NCBI RefSeq assembly: GCF_036373705.1
Contig: NC_089856.1
Coordinates: forward strand, 1,105,501 to 1,169,500
Source of the DNA: Amia ocellicauda
Lineage: Eukaryota; Chordata; Actinopteri; Amiiformes; Amiidae
Length of the DNA: 64,000 nt
Direction of reading: 5' to 3'
The translations under genes were made by a program, and so were the position numbers. Of the stretch, positions 32,701 to 44,700 are shown piece after piece. The notes under the pieces are model-generated. The model was not told the origin of the DNA, made no database searches, and saw only the letters and a program-made list of their open reading frames with translations. How positions within the stretch are numbered: position 1 is the stretch's first letter; every line of letters starts with the position of its first letter.

Positions 32701-35700
32701 CTGGCACTCTGTTGCCTTCCTGACAGGCCGGCGCTCCTGTGGGGGAAGCGGCGGTCGTCAGTCTGGCCGGTTCCTCTCACCGGCCTCTGCTCTGGTGTCT
32801 GCCTGAGCTTCGCGTCCACTCCGGTCGGCATCCATTTTTTGTTTGTTTCTGGTGAAGCAAGGGCTCGGTGGGTCCCAGCTAGCTTCAGTGCCGGTCGGGG
32901 CACGGCAGCTCGAGTGGTGCCCGAATCAAGAAAGGCAGACCCGCGGCTGCTCTTGTTCCTGCCCCTGCTGATGTCGCTGTCGTCTCTGTAGGACGCTTCA
33001 AGGCGTCGCCACAGAGCGCCCCTGAGCTGCGTGACGCGTTCTATTATCTTTTCCATTTCTTGTTTACAAAAGCAAGGCCGGTGGAAGAACCTGCCAGACT
33101 CGTCTTGTGTAGCGTTCCGCAGACGCCTTGGCCTTGGCACGGCTCCGGCACAGAGCTCTGGAGCACTGTCTGTGCCCCCCCTCACTGGGACGAGGAGGTG
33201 GGGATCTGCTCAGACGTTCAGGGTCACGCTGCGTAGAAAGAAAGCGCCGTGTCTGTCTAGAGGATCTCGCTGAGCCAGGTCTGCTGCCGAGGTCCTTCCT
33301 GACGGCACGGCCAGCTCTTCCCAGAAACATGACTGGGCGTGATGACGTCATCACTAGCAGCCCAGGAGAGGAATGGGGCACACCTCGCCTCCGCAGATGT
33401 CAGCTGCTGTTGTGCACTTATTTAATTACTGTCCAGTCAGGGCCGGGTGCTTTTTGCTGAGTCCTGAACAGTGGATGTGATTGGTGTACGTGCAGGGTCC
33501 GCCTGAGCTCACAAATGCTTCAGTTTTTCCTTTTTCTTTGTTTTCTTTGTTTAGTTTTTTCCATCCCCTAAAATGTCAATTTCTTAGTGACCGTGCTGGC
33601 GCTGCGTTTCTGTGCCGCAGCGTGGCAGGGGCCTGTAGTGTGCCCATCGCGCCCGTCTCGCCCGCCAGAAAACACCTCACTGAAGCCAACGGGCTGCACT
33701 GTTTGTTTTGTGTATGCTTGCTTTTCTTTCATTTTTTCCTTTCCTCTTCCTGCCTCCCTCCCTTCCCCCTCCTGTCCACCTTTCTTTCTCTTTCTCACTC
33801 TTTCTCTTAAGTGCTCCGAGGGCAGTAAACACAGGGGCGTGGGCTCCGAGCCGTGCAGCGTTGGGGACGTGGCCTGTGGTGGCAGATTGCCCTGCTGGCC
33901 CTAAACATTTGTTTACTCTGGTTAACGGTCAGCTATTTATTGACGAAATTGAATAAGGCGGATGTCATATAAGAGGTGTGCGTGTGCATGTGCGTGTGCA
34001 TGTGAGTTGTCCACCCGAGGCATCGTGTCCAGTTTAAACATTGTTAAAAGGAAATGCACGGCTGGAGAAATGTTTGGTGTAACGATTGCACAGCCTGGCG
34101 GCCCATGGCCTTCGGGAGAAAGAGCTACTGTTCTGTCCTCTATTGAATTACCCGCAGTCCTCTGATAGACTGGGATCGTTTCCTCATCCACATTCTCTCT
34201 CTCTGACTGTTTTATTCTCTCCCTCTCTCGCTCTTGGCAGTCGAGTCCTCGGTGAACACAGCAGGGCATTAGAAGTGGCCTGTAATGAAATGAGATAAGA
34301 TCAGGGCTCTGGACTATGTAGGAGAGCTCTCTGCCACCCCACCCCCCCATATATCTAGCTCTCTTTTCTCTCTCTCCCTCCCTCAATTGTCACTGTAGGT
34401 GTCAACTGTCTGACTCTCTCTTCCCTTTCTCCCTCTTTGCTGTCTCTCTCTCCTCTCTTTTCTCTTGGTCTTTCTCTGTGGCAGTGTCTAATTAGCTTAA
34501 TTAGTTCGTCCCTCCCCCCCTCCCTTCCTCTCCTCGCTCTGTTCTTTATCCTGGCACTGACTAACACTGGGGCTCCATTTACTGACTTTCTGTTTCTGTG
34601 TTCAATCCTCTGCTTGTAGAAATCCTCAGAGTATCTGCCCCACATTTACACACACGTATATTCTAATGAAATGAAGGGTGTGAATAATTTCCATTACCTC
34701 TGTATGTTTAAGTACATGCCTTCATATATATGTGTGTGTGTGTGTGTATGTATGCGTCAGTGAAGTAAAAACCTGCCAGAGTCACACTGAGAAAATGACT
34801 CAGCCGCTAAGCAAACAAAGGCAAATGTCGCTCCATTAAACTGTTAGTCGCTCCCGCCGGCACTGAGCAGAGCCGCCCGACGGGCTGAGCGAGTGACGGC
34901 AGTGTTGACATGCGGTTTCTGTCCGTGGCGTGTTGGGGTGCAGGGACGGTGCTCGGGTGTCGCTGTGTTTGTTTCTGGTTTGTCCTGCTCCTCCGTGGTG
35001 CAGAACAGGACTGGCCGGCTGGATGTTTGAATGTTTGACTGCATACCCGGTTTCGGTTCCACCTCGCCTCGTGGCTTTCCCCTCTTAAGCTGACTACCAT
35101 AATAATGAGAGAGTGCCGGCCGGGGCGGTGTCTGCTCGGGGTGGGGCCCGCCAGTGCTGCTCCGTGGGCTTGGGCAGAGTGGGAATGCGGTCGGCATTAG
35201 CGTTTCAGCGAACAATAATCCTGTCTAATGCATTGTTTTTATAGCGCCCCGTCACCACAGAAGCATACACAACAGTACAGTACAGTCCGGTACACCGACG
35301 TCCACTTCAATAAGCGCCACACTGCACCAAGGCGCCGTGCCTAAAAGCAGCTCTCTGTTCCAGTTCATCCCAGAGTTGCTCTTTGGGCCAGGCTTTGGCC
35401 GTTGCTGAGATTTCCTGAAAGCAAATTCCCAGGGGGAAGCCCGGAGCGGCCGCCCGGAGCTCAGACCCTATTATTTTTGGACGGAACTTCAGTCCAGTGG
35501 TTTTGGCAGAGCCGTCAGGAAAGTAAACAAACGCCCTCTGCTGGGGCCAGGGCCATCCAATCGCGCTGTACAGTGAGTCGGACGCTTCTGACATTAGAGC
35601 CGGGAGTCTCGTGCCATTTCACTGGAAGGCTACAGCTGGAGAGCAGCTTTCTGTTTTGACCGGGAGACGGGAGACAAGTGGCGGTGATCGTGCCGGTCTC

Positions 35701-38700
35701 TTGCCGTGACCCACGCCGGCACAGGGTAGACTGCATTGAAGAGCTCAGGCCTTCAGAATAACTCCCAAAAATGCAGGGTGGTGGGGTACGGATTTTAGCG
35801 TCGCACCGCCAGTGGGCTACAGAGAGTTGTGCCACACTTATTTCCTCCCCTGGCACCCTGTCCTAATCCGTCGGGAGTGTAGATTAGAGAGGCCGTTTTG
35901 CTGGCGGACCCAGTTGAGTGTTGCAGGTGCCAGGGCTCTGACACTGATCTCGCTGATGAAGCAGAAGGCAAATATGTATTTTAATACTATTTGAACTCCA
36001 AGTGTCTTATCTATGCAAATGTATTCTGCATGAGGCACCAAGCTCATAACACATCCAGTGTCTGGTGTCGGCTGGTCTCACTCACAGGTGCCGGCAGACC
36101 GAGACCTGGATTCAAACCTGTGCTGTGGTAAATTAGGGGGCCTGTGTTGTTGTAGTTATTATAGTTATGATGAAGATGCCTTCCTCCGAGGTGACTGACA
36201 TGGTTTCACTTACAATGTTCCACGTAGGCACAATCTTAAGTGTAATAAAACCACTTTCCCTCTAACCCTCTCTCCGGGAACACAATGGAGGTATTGTCAA
36301 AACGCACAATTCTTTGCACTTCCCTGAGCCAGGGCCGATCCGGGCGAACAAGAGGCGCGGAGTAAACGATACTGGCAGCCCTGAGCGCAGTGGGAGTAGG
36401 GTGCGTGAGATGCCATCGCGGGCGTGTTGCAGTGGTGTCGAGTGGTGCCACACGGACAGGAGCTGAGGCCGGTTGTGGGGACGCTGTGCTGTAAAGGAAC
36501 CTGACTGGGTCTCGGCGGGGCCTGCGATCCATCCCGAAGGATCCGGATCATGCCTCGGCGCCGCTTCCTGTCCCGTTCGTGTTCTCGTGCTCTGAGCTTC
36601 CTTGCAGAATCGAGCTTTTTGATCCCGTTCCTTTGTTTGTTTTCGTATGTAAATTCCTGTCACGTGCACAGGTTGTTTTTATGTTTGATGTGGATGAAAG
36701 CGAAGGGAATCCAACGGCGCGGTGTTGAGTTGTAGTCCCCGCTCTTCGTTGGCAACTGGAACGCCACGAAGTGCCACTCGGCAGGGGGACAGGGTAACGG
36801 CACGGGAGTCGGGGGGCCTACAGTATCAGTGCACAGAAACCCAGAGGCACAGAAGGGATTCCAGCCAGTGCAGTCGGTCCCGCTCACGGGTCGCGTGGTA
36901 CCGGCACGGAGGTGTTGCCGCGTCTGGAGCGGTCCTGGGCGGGGTCCAACCGATGTGTGGGGGTACAGAGCTCACACGGGGGGGGAGACGAGACAAATAA
37001 TTGATGTTACTGCCGTCATTTGACGACGCCCCCAAAGTGGCATTGTAGCGATCTGTGTCTCCTCCTGTTCTTCTTGTCATTTGGGGGTTTGTGTTTACAA
37101 AAGTTAAACTAATTCCATCCGACAGGAACCCTTCCTGCATTCTGAAAGCTCAGGCGCTCCGTGTTGGAAAGCCATGTTGACCTTCGACCCCCCCGTCAGG
37201 AAGTACACAGATGGGAAAGAGAAGCAAAACAAACAGCCTCCTTCACTTCCCAACCTTCCTTTTTTCTTTTTTAATCGCCTGCTTTCTATTTATACTTTTC
37301 TCACCCCCCCTTCTCTCCAGCACCTCCCTCCCCTTCCTGTCTCTTCCTACTTTCTCCCTCAACTCCTTCCTCCTTTCCTTTGGGTCTCTACCTCCCCCTC
37401 CCCCGTGGTGGTCCCTGCTGTGCGTCTGTGATCCTGCAGTCGGCTGACCGCACTGAGCGCCACTCACTCAGACACCATCATTGTGTCTCCCCTGTCTAGC
37501 CCTGCCTCTGTGTGTGTGTGTGTGTGTGTATAGCATAGGATTAAGGAAAAGCAAACAGGCTTTCATGGGCATTGTGCTCCTCTTTCACTCCTGTAGAAAA
37601 GGGGAATTAACTCATAAAAATATAACATAACTGCAGGCTTAAGATTCGCCGTGTGTAAACGACACAAACTGCGACAGCTCGTCCACGCCAGGTCTGGTGA
37701 CGGTGTCATGTCGGGATGAAACCAGGAGCTCATTAAATCGGCTCTTTGGAGGACTTAAGTGACCCAAAGCGCCATCGATCGAAGCCACGAGTCGAGTCCC
37801 TGTGTCCGAGTTGCAGTGTAATTGCAACTGAAGGAAAAGCTAATTAGAAAGAAATGGGGCCTCAAAAAAAAAAAAAAAAAAAAAGAGAAATGTAGTTGAG
37901 ATTTTCAGTTTGCAGAGACCCTGGTTCTGCTGCTCAGCCCACGCACACGCGCGCATGAGAATGACGTCACCGTCTCTCTCCACTTTCGTGTCGGACCAGT
38001 TCAGGGGATGGTTTGCATGCTGATTTGCATTCCTTCTGTGGAGTACTTGTGCGTCCCTATATTTATTTATTTATATTTTGTAATGTGTGCGCTTATAATA
38101 TGAGTTTGGCTCTGTGTGTCTGGACTCATCCGTTAGGGGCAGCGAGGAGAGTCTGTGCACGCGTGTTGTCTCACACGTACACACACACACTCTCACACAT
38201 GCACACACCTCCACAGACGCACACTCCGGTAACTTCACACCCCTCTCCCTCGTTTTTCACTCCCCCCGCTTCTCTGCTTGCCACCAGAATGGGCTGCTGT
38301 TCCCTAATTTCCCAAAGGCTCCCTCTCACCTGCCTCTGTTCCCGGGGAGGAGCAGTGCATTGTGGGAAAGGTCAGCCCAACTTAGGGTGTTTTTCTTTTG
38401 AGGTGTTTCTGAAGGAGAGAACAGTCTCTCTCGCTGTCCCCCCAGGACTGGGGTGTTGGCTTTGTGACTCTGCTGCCGTGTTGTTTCTTTGAATTTCTCA
38501 CTGTGGGGTGTGGAGCTGGCTGTGGGACAGTGGCACGGGTCCACCAGAGTCCAGTCAGGCAGCAGTCCAGTCCAGTCAGTGACTCTGCAGCAGTCCAGTC
38601 CAGACCAGTTCAGTCCCTTAGGTCGCTGCCTCTACAGGACAGCATTAAAATCACAGTAGCGGAGAGGGGAGAGGTGAAGGAAAGCAAAAAAAAAAAAGAT

Positions 38701-41700
38701 TATTTCAGAGCACCGACCCCCTGGTTAACCCGAATTAATGTGCAGCCGAGTCTCTCAGAGGAGACAAGGCCTCTTTGTCTGCAGCATTGAATGTCTCTCC
38801 CCTTTAAATGCATCTTTTTTTTTTTTTTTTTTTTGTTCCGTCTCGGACAGAACCATGGTGATTGAAAATGTAAAATGATTAAAAAAAAGGAACTGGTGCG
38901 TGTCCCCCCCACCAGGGCTTCTGTGGTTCATGACTGTCTGGTCATCCCCCAAAATTGGCATCTTTGCTCTAGTGCCCTGTGGACAACAGCTCAAAGCCCC
39001 TCCGCAGTGGCTGACATGTCATCGGGACACTCTCTCTCCCTCTCTCCCTCTGTCCCTGCGTGTCTCTCTCTGACACACACACACACATTTTAAACTTGCC
39101 GTATATGTAGGGACTTCCCATCCACTCACTACATTTTTATTTGACAGTTTTCCTGTCACGCAAACTCCACACGAACAGAATCCTCGCAGGGCGAAGGTCA
39201 AAGAACCGGAACCACAAAACGCAAGACCCGTTTGGGCAGCATCAGTGTGTTGCTGTGTGAGATGGAGAGAGGGGGACGTGGGGATGATCAGGCCACAGCT
39301 TCTCCAGAACGACTCCTGACAAGGGAAAGAAATGGGAGGATAAGAAATGCAACTTCTTTTCTGCTTCCTTGTGGGACAAGGTTTTGCCCTGACTCTCGCA
39401 TTTGTGTGTCAGTGGACTGGCCTGTGTGGGTGGGGCGGGGGGGATGGGGGGTGTTTGAGAGGGTAGTCAGGCAGGCAGAGCAGGTTCTTGGGGAGTTAAT
39501 GGTGTGTGCGAGTGTGTGTGTGTCACCGCAGTCACCTGACGCTGCGCCCCGGGGACGGACTGTGTGTGAATCACAGGCAGGTGACACGGCATGGCGGGGA
39601 GGATGTGCCCGTGAGCGGCGACTGTGCAGGTGTGATCCTCCCCCGGGAGATGCAGAGAAACCGCACAGCGAGACTGGGATCATAAATACAAGTAGATGTG
39701 TATATTTCTGTTTCAGATTTGTGAGCTGCATCCAGACCCCACGTGTACGTGTGAATGTACGCTGCCGTGTTCAGATATCCCCCATACGCACGTGGGGAAA
39801 CCATTTTAACAAATGACCCATCTGACAAAAATACATAACAAACATACAAACACATACATGGTGATGTTTTAGCTCTAAGTGCAGACAGGAGGGCTTTTAT
39901 TTTTGTAATCCCTTGGATAAAGTTTTTCTTTGTGTGTATATATACACCGATCAGCCATAACATTGTGACCACTGACAGGTGAAGTGAATAACACTGATAA
40001 TCTCGTTATCATGGCACCTGTCAGTGGGTGGGATATATTAGGCAGCAAGTGAACATTTTGTCCTCAAAGTTGATGTGTTAGAAGCAGGAAAAATGTGCAG
40101 CGTAAGGATCTGAGCGACTTTGACAAGGGCCAGATTGTGATGGCTAGACGACTGGGTCAGAACATCTCCAAAACTGCAGCTCTTGTGGGGTGTTCACGGT
40201 CTGCCGTGGTCAGTACCGATCAAAAGTGTCCAAGGAAGGAAAAGCGGTATCTCAAATTGCTGAAAAAGTGAATGTTGCTTCTGATAGAAAGGTGTCAGAA
40301 CACACAGTGCATCGCAGTTTGTTGTGTATGGGGCTGCGTAGCCGCAGACCAGTCAGGGAGCACGGAGCAATGGAAGAAGGTGGCCTGGTCTGATGAATCA
40401 CGAGTTCATGGTGTTGACTTGGCCTCCAAATTCCCCAGATCTCAATCCAATCGAGCATCTGTGGGATGTGCTGGACAAACAAGTCCGATCCATGGAGGCC
40501 CCACCTCGCAACTTACAGGACTGCTGCTCGTCTTGGTGCCAGATACCACAGCACACCTTCAGAGGTCTGGTGGAGTCCATGCCTCGACGGGTCAGGGCTG
40601 TTTTGGCGGCACTATATTAGGCAGGTGGTCATAATGGTATGGCTGGTCGGTGTATGTGTGTGCTGTGTGTGTATAGATGTGCTATGTGTGTGTATATGCA
40701 TTCTCGTCTGTGTACTGTGTGTGCTGTGTGTGTGTGTGTCTGGCCTCCTAATCTCCCTGGATTATCCCTGATGACTCCTGGGTCTGGTGTCTCGGTGTCT
40801 GTGACTCGGTGTCTTGGCGCTGCGCTGTGTGGATGTGGGTCACAGGGGGTAGGAGGACAGTGGTGATGGGGGCATAGAGAGGACGTAGCGTCCCTCAGGG
40901 CTTGCAGCGCTGTGGAAACCCCCTCCCATCGCATCGCTTAACCCCTGTAGACGTGACTGCTCAGCTGGATGATGGAGACCCGTGAGCCCGGGGGTGTCCT
41001 GATGCCTCTGTGTTCACTTGTGATTGATGGAGTCGAGTGTGAAGGCAGGGCGGCTGTCTCTCTCGTCTCCGTTGGGGCCGAATCCTGCCGCGTGTGTCAG
41101 GACGGCTCAGTGTGACAGGCAGGGCGCTCCGTCCCTCTGCGTTGCTGGCTGTCTCGCGTGGTCCAGGCGTGATGTGTAGTTCTACTTTCTCTCGCACTCT
41201 GTCTCTGTCTCTCTGCATTTTCAATCACTGCTTCAACCAGTGCAGGGAACCAGCCGGCCATGCGGTCAGTCACTATTGCGGTTATGATGCTCCTTATTCG
41301 CCTACCGTTGAGCAGACCCCCACATCGGGCCATGGAGCCCAGTGAACTCTGGGGCTCGTCAGGTGTTTTTGTGTGGTGTGGGGAGATCAGGACTGACCTG
41401 CTTTTATGCATAGTCCTCTCTCTCTGTGCTGAAATCGATGCCGGACAGCCTGGAGACGTTGCAGCCCATGTGGCTGCAACGTCTCCAGGCTGTCCGGCAT
41501 CGATTTCAGCACAGAGAGAGAGTGCACACACAGAGTATGTATATAGAACACCATCTTAAATCTGCCCTTTGACCTCCAGCTAATCTCCTGAAGTTGACCG
41601 ATCAGACGCTTAACCCTCCCCGTGAACACTCTCTTACTTCTGGGAAAGTTACAGAACACGCGTGTGTGTCAGAGTAAAGGGGAGCCGTCCCGTCCTCGAG

Positions 41701-44700
41701 TCCAAGGCTGCAGCTTGGGACGTCCCTCTCCCTCCGACTGGGACTTTATCTCTCACTCCCTCTTTCTCATGAACAAGGTGGATGTGACCTTCCCTCAGTA
41801 ATGTCTCCAGCAGCAGTCTCTTTCCCACGGGAAACGCAGACCGGCGGACCCCTGAGTCGGTTCTAATTCGCAGCCCTGTTGTCGGCCGTTGTTGTTGGGG
41901 CGACTCGGTTTTCACAAGAAAACATTTCCAAGCCTTATAAAGTGCAGTAAATACAGGCAGCGCACATGCTACACGAGCTGACGGGCGTGACAGAGGTCTG
42001 TCCCAGGCGTGTGCCACGGGGTGGGGGGGGCATCGGAGATGTCATTGTAAGAAGGTCGAAGTGCTGACTGAACAGAAGTGATCAGGGGCGTCAGGAAGCA
42101 GAGTTTAACAAGAGTGTGATGAGAGCAGGAGTGCGGAGAGGTATAGCTCAGGCTGCTGTATCGTGGTGTGTGGGGTGATCTTGATTTGTATGTTTTATAT
42201 ACACGTGTCCACTGTGTGTTTTCTGGCGTTCATTTGATTCAACTCCTGACTGTGTAGCAGGGCCCTCTGCAACTGAGGCTTCCCTGTGTGAATAAAGGGT
42301 GATTGATCGATCGATTAGTGGGGTTTTTGGGCTGATCTCTGTGCTGTGGGGAGCCTGTAGGGACTGACTTGGAATGTGCGTCAGTCCACGTGGAGATCCT
42401 TCTCTACACCCGGAGCAGCTACAGCACCGCAGGCCTAGAAACTCGCTCGGCTGGCTGAACCAAACACGCACACGCGCACGCACGCTGCTTTGCTGGGAGT
42501 GCGAGGTTTCAGTTACGCCCCTGTGTCGTCAATCCCTCCTCGTCATTGATTCCTGTTGTCGCTGCATTCTTGCCTCCTAATGTCGTGTTTAACAACAAGC
42601 ACGGCCCGTCTTTCGCACAATATTTATTTTTGTAAATGTATGTTACGTCACGCCTCTCAGACGCCCGACAGTGTACCACATTCCACGTTTAGATGCGGCA
42701 CCGTTTTCTCTCGTGCCGTCCTCCGGGTTACACCGGGGAATTTTGGTTTGTTGGGCCTGGTGCCGGGACCCTCCCTTCTGCCCTGGAGGCCGTTTCATCT
42801 TCACTCTCTCCTACCATCTCCTCTAAATTGGTTAATTGGTTGATGTACTTACCCACTCTCCCTCTCTCTCCCCTGTGCAGAGAACGTGCCCGAGGAGCTC
42901 AGAGAGCCCTTCTACAGTGACCAGTATGAACAGGAGCACATCAAGCCCCCGGTCACGCGGCTGCTGCTGTCCTCGGACCTGTACTGCCGGGTGTGCGGGC
43001 TGGTCCTGGGGGGCGAGGGGGGGGCGCCGCGGGACAACACCGCCCTGCTGCAGCTCCTGGCCTGCAGGGGGGTGAGCCTCCAGGAGCAGGATGTGCCCGT
43101 GACAGAGGCCGACCTGCGGCACAAGCCCATCAAGATGGTGAGTGAGACCGTCTGACCCGACCTGCGTAGATTAGACCACCTTGGTCCTCCTGTGGGGAGA
43201 GGCTGGTACCTCCCTCTAGACTGTCTCTGTCTCTGTCTGGACTGTCTCTCTCTCTCTCTTTCTCTCTCTGGACTGTCTGTCTGTCGGTCTCTCTCTGTCT
43301 CTGTCAGTCTGTCTGGACTGTAAAGGTCGCAGAGAGGATCACACGCTGGGAGCAGGAGCTGGCCGTGCTGCCAGGTGGCTGATGGGATAGCCCCCAGGGG
43401 TGGGCGGCTGGAGTTAATTCCACCGGGATGAGCCTCTCTGGGAATAGGAGGATTAGAGAGGGAAAACTGGGAAAGGGAGGGATCAGTGAGGGGGGGGTCT
43501 GGGCCGGACGAGCAGAGATGTTAGAGTGCGTTAAGCAGAGCGATGGTTTATAGTCCAGACGTCTGGCGCTTGGCTCTGGAGAGACGTGTGTTTAAACTGG
43601 CCCTCCTCTCCTCTCCTCTGTCTTTTTTCCTCCGACTTTCTGGGTCATGGCCGTGTGTGTGGTGGGGGGGGAGGCGTCGCCCAGCCGTGCGGTGGTTCGC
43701 TCTCTGTCTCGCAGTGATCTGTTGACTGATGTTAATACGGCCGGGCTGTTCTCCCGCTGGTCGTGACGAGAACCTGCTCTCCTCTGTCCGAAGCGCAGTC
43801 TTGTTTTTTAATGTAAGTGTAAGCACCCCCAGCGGCCTGCCGTTGTGGACTGTAGAGGAGTGTCGCCGGCCTTTGCTGTGATCCGGTGGATTGGCGTCGG
43901 GGCTGCCGGGTCATCGTGAGGTCGGCGTGCGTGTGGCTCACAGAGGCGTCCGTGCGCTCAGCTGTTTAGCTTGTTTTATTTGTGTGTTTGTCTGTGTGTG
44001 CACATGTACTTGTTACGGGTTTGTCTTGGAGGCTTCACCGTGACGCCGGGGACTCGGATCGGCCATCGACCTTGTTGTCAAAAAAATAAATGCAACCTAA
44101 AAAATGTAAACTATTTAAGAGGTTTGGCTGGGAAATCCATTAATCCCTGGATTTACTTCTTAAGGGGAAACTGGTGTGATTGAGGCCAGGGGGAGGGGGC
44201 TGACTGGGCCGGGGGTACGTGTGTGTGGGTGCCCCCCACCCCCAGCTGTGCTGCCCCTCCCACCCCCCCGTTTAGGCTGTGTGGGGGTGTTTGTCACTCT
44301 CGCCCTGATGATGTCATCGTTATTGTCGTTGTGAAGCTCCTCTCAATTGACAAACTGACTGCAGAGTCCACAGTCCCTCTGCATGTGGGTGTGTTTGTAT
44401 GCATGCCTGTGTCATGGCTCTGCGTGTGCATGTGCGCTGGTGATTCTCACGAAATTCTAAATTTTAAATGATATTGACCCACACATTTTTATTGGAGTAA
44501 GCTTAGTAGGGTCTAAAGTCACTATAAATGCAGTAACATTTCACAAGCACATGAGTGGGACATGTTTTTTTAATTACTATGATAAAAAGTAGCTCTAAGC
44601 TAGCTATTGTAAAACAAAATATAATTATTTACTTTATTAATTTATTTTATTTTCAAAGATTGTCATTACCGAAATATACCTCAAGAATGCGATCATAACA

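Noticed and set aside
32661..33185. 174-residue minus-strand frame in CAMSAP3 intron 1
   Set aside because: Contains a helical-looking stretch but matches no family I know and lacks promoter or splice signals; an overlapping plus-strand frame is equally long.
36160..36205. Short phrase resembling the SINE-tail sequence near 23811
   Set aside because: The match to GATGCCTTCCTCC and GGTGACT is too short and diverged to support an element.
39232..39816. 194-residue plus-strand open frame in CAMSAP3 intron 1
   Set aside because: No recognised motif, no conserved composition, and a minus-strand frame overlaps it. Likely chance in GC-rich DNA.
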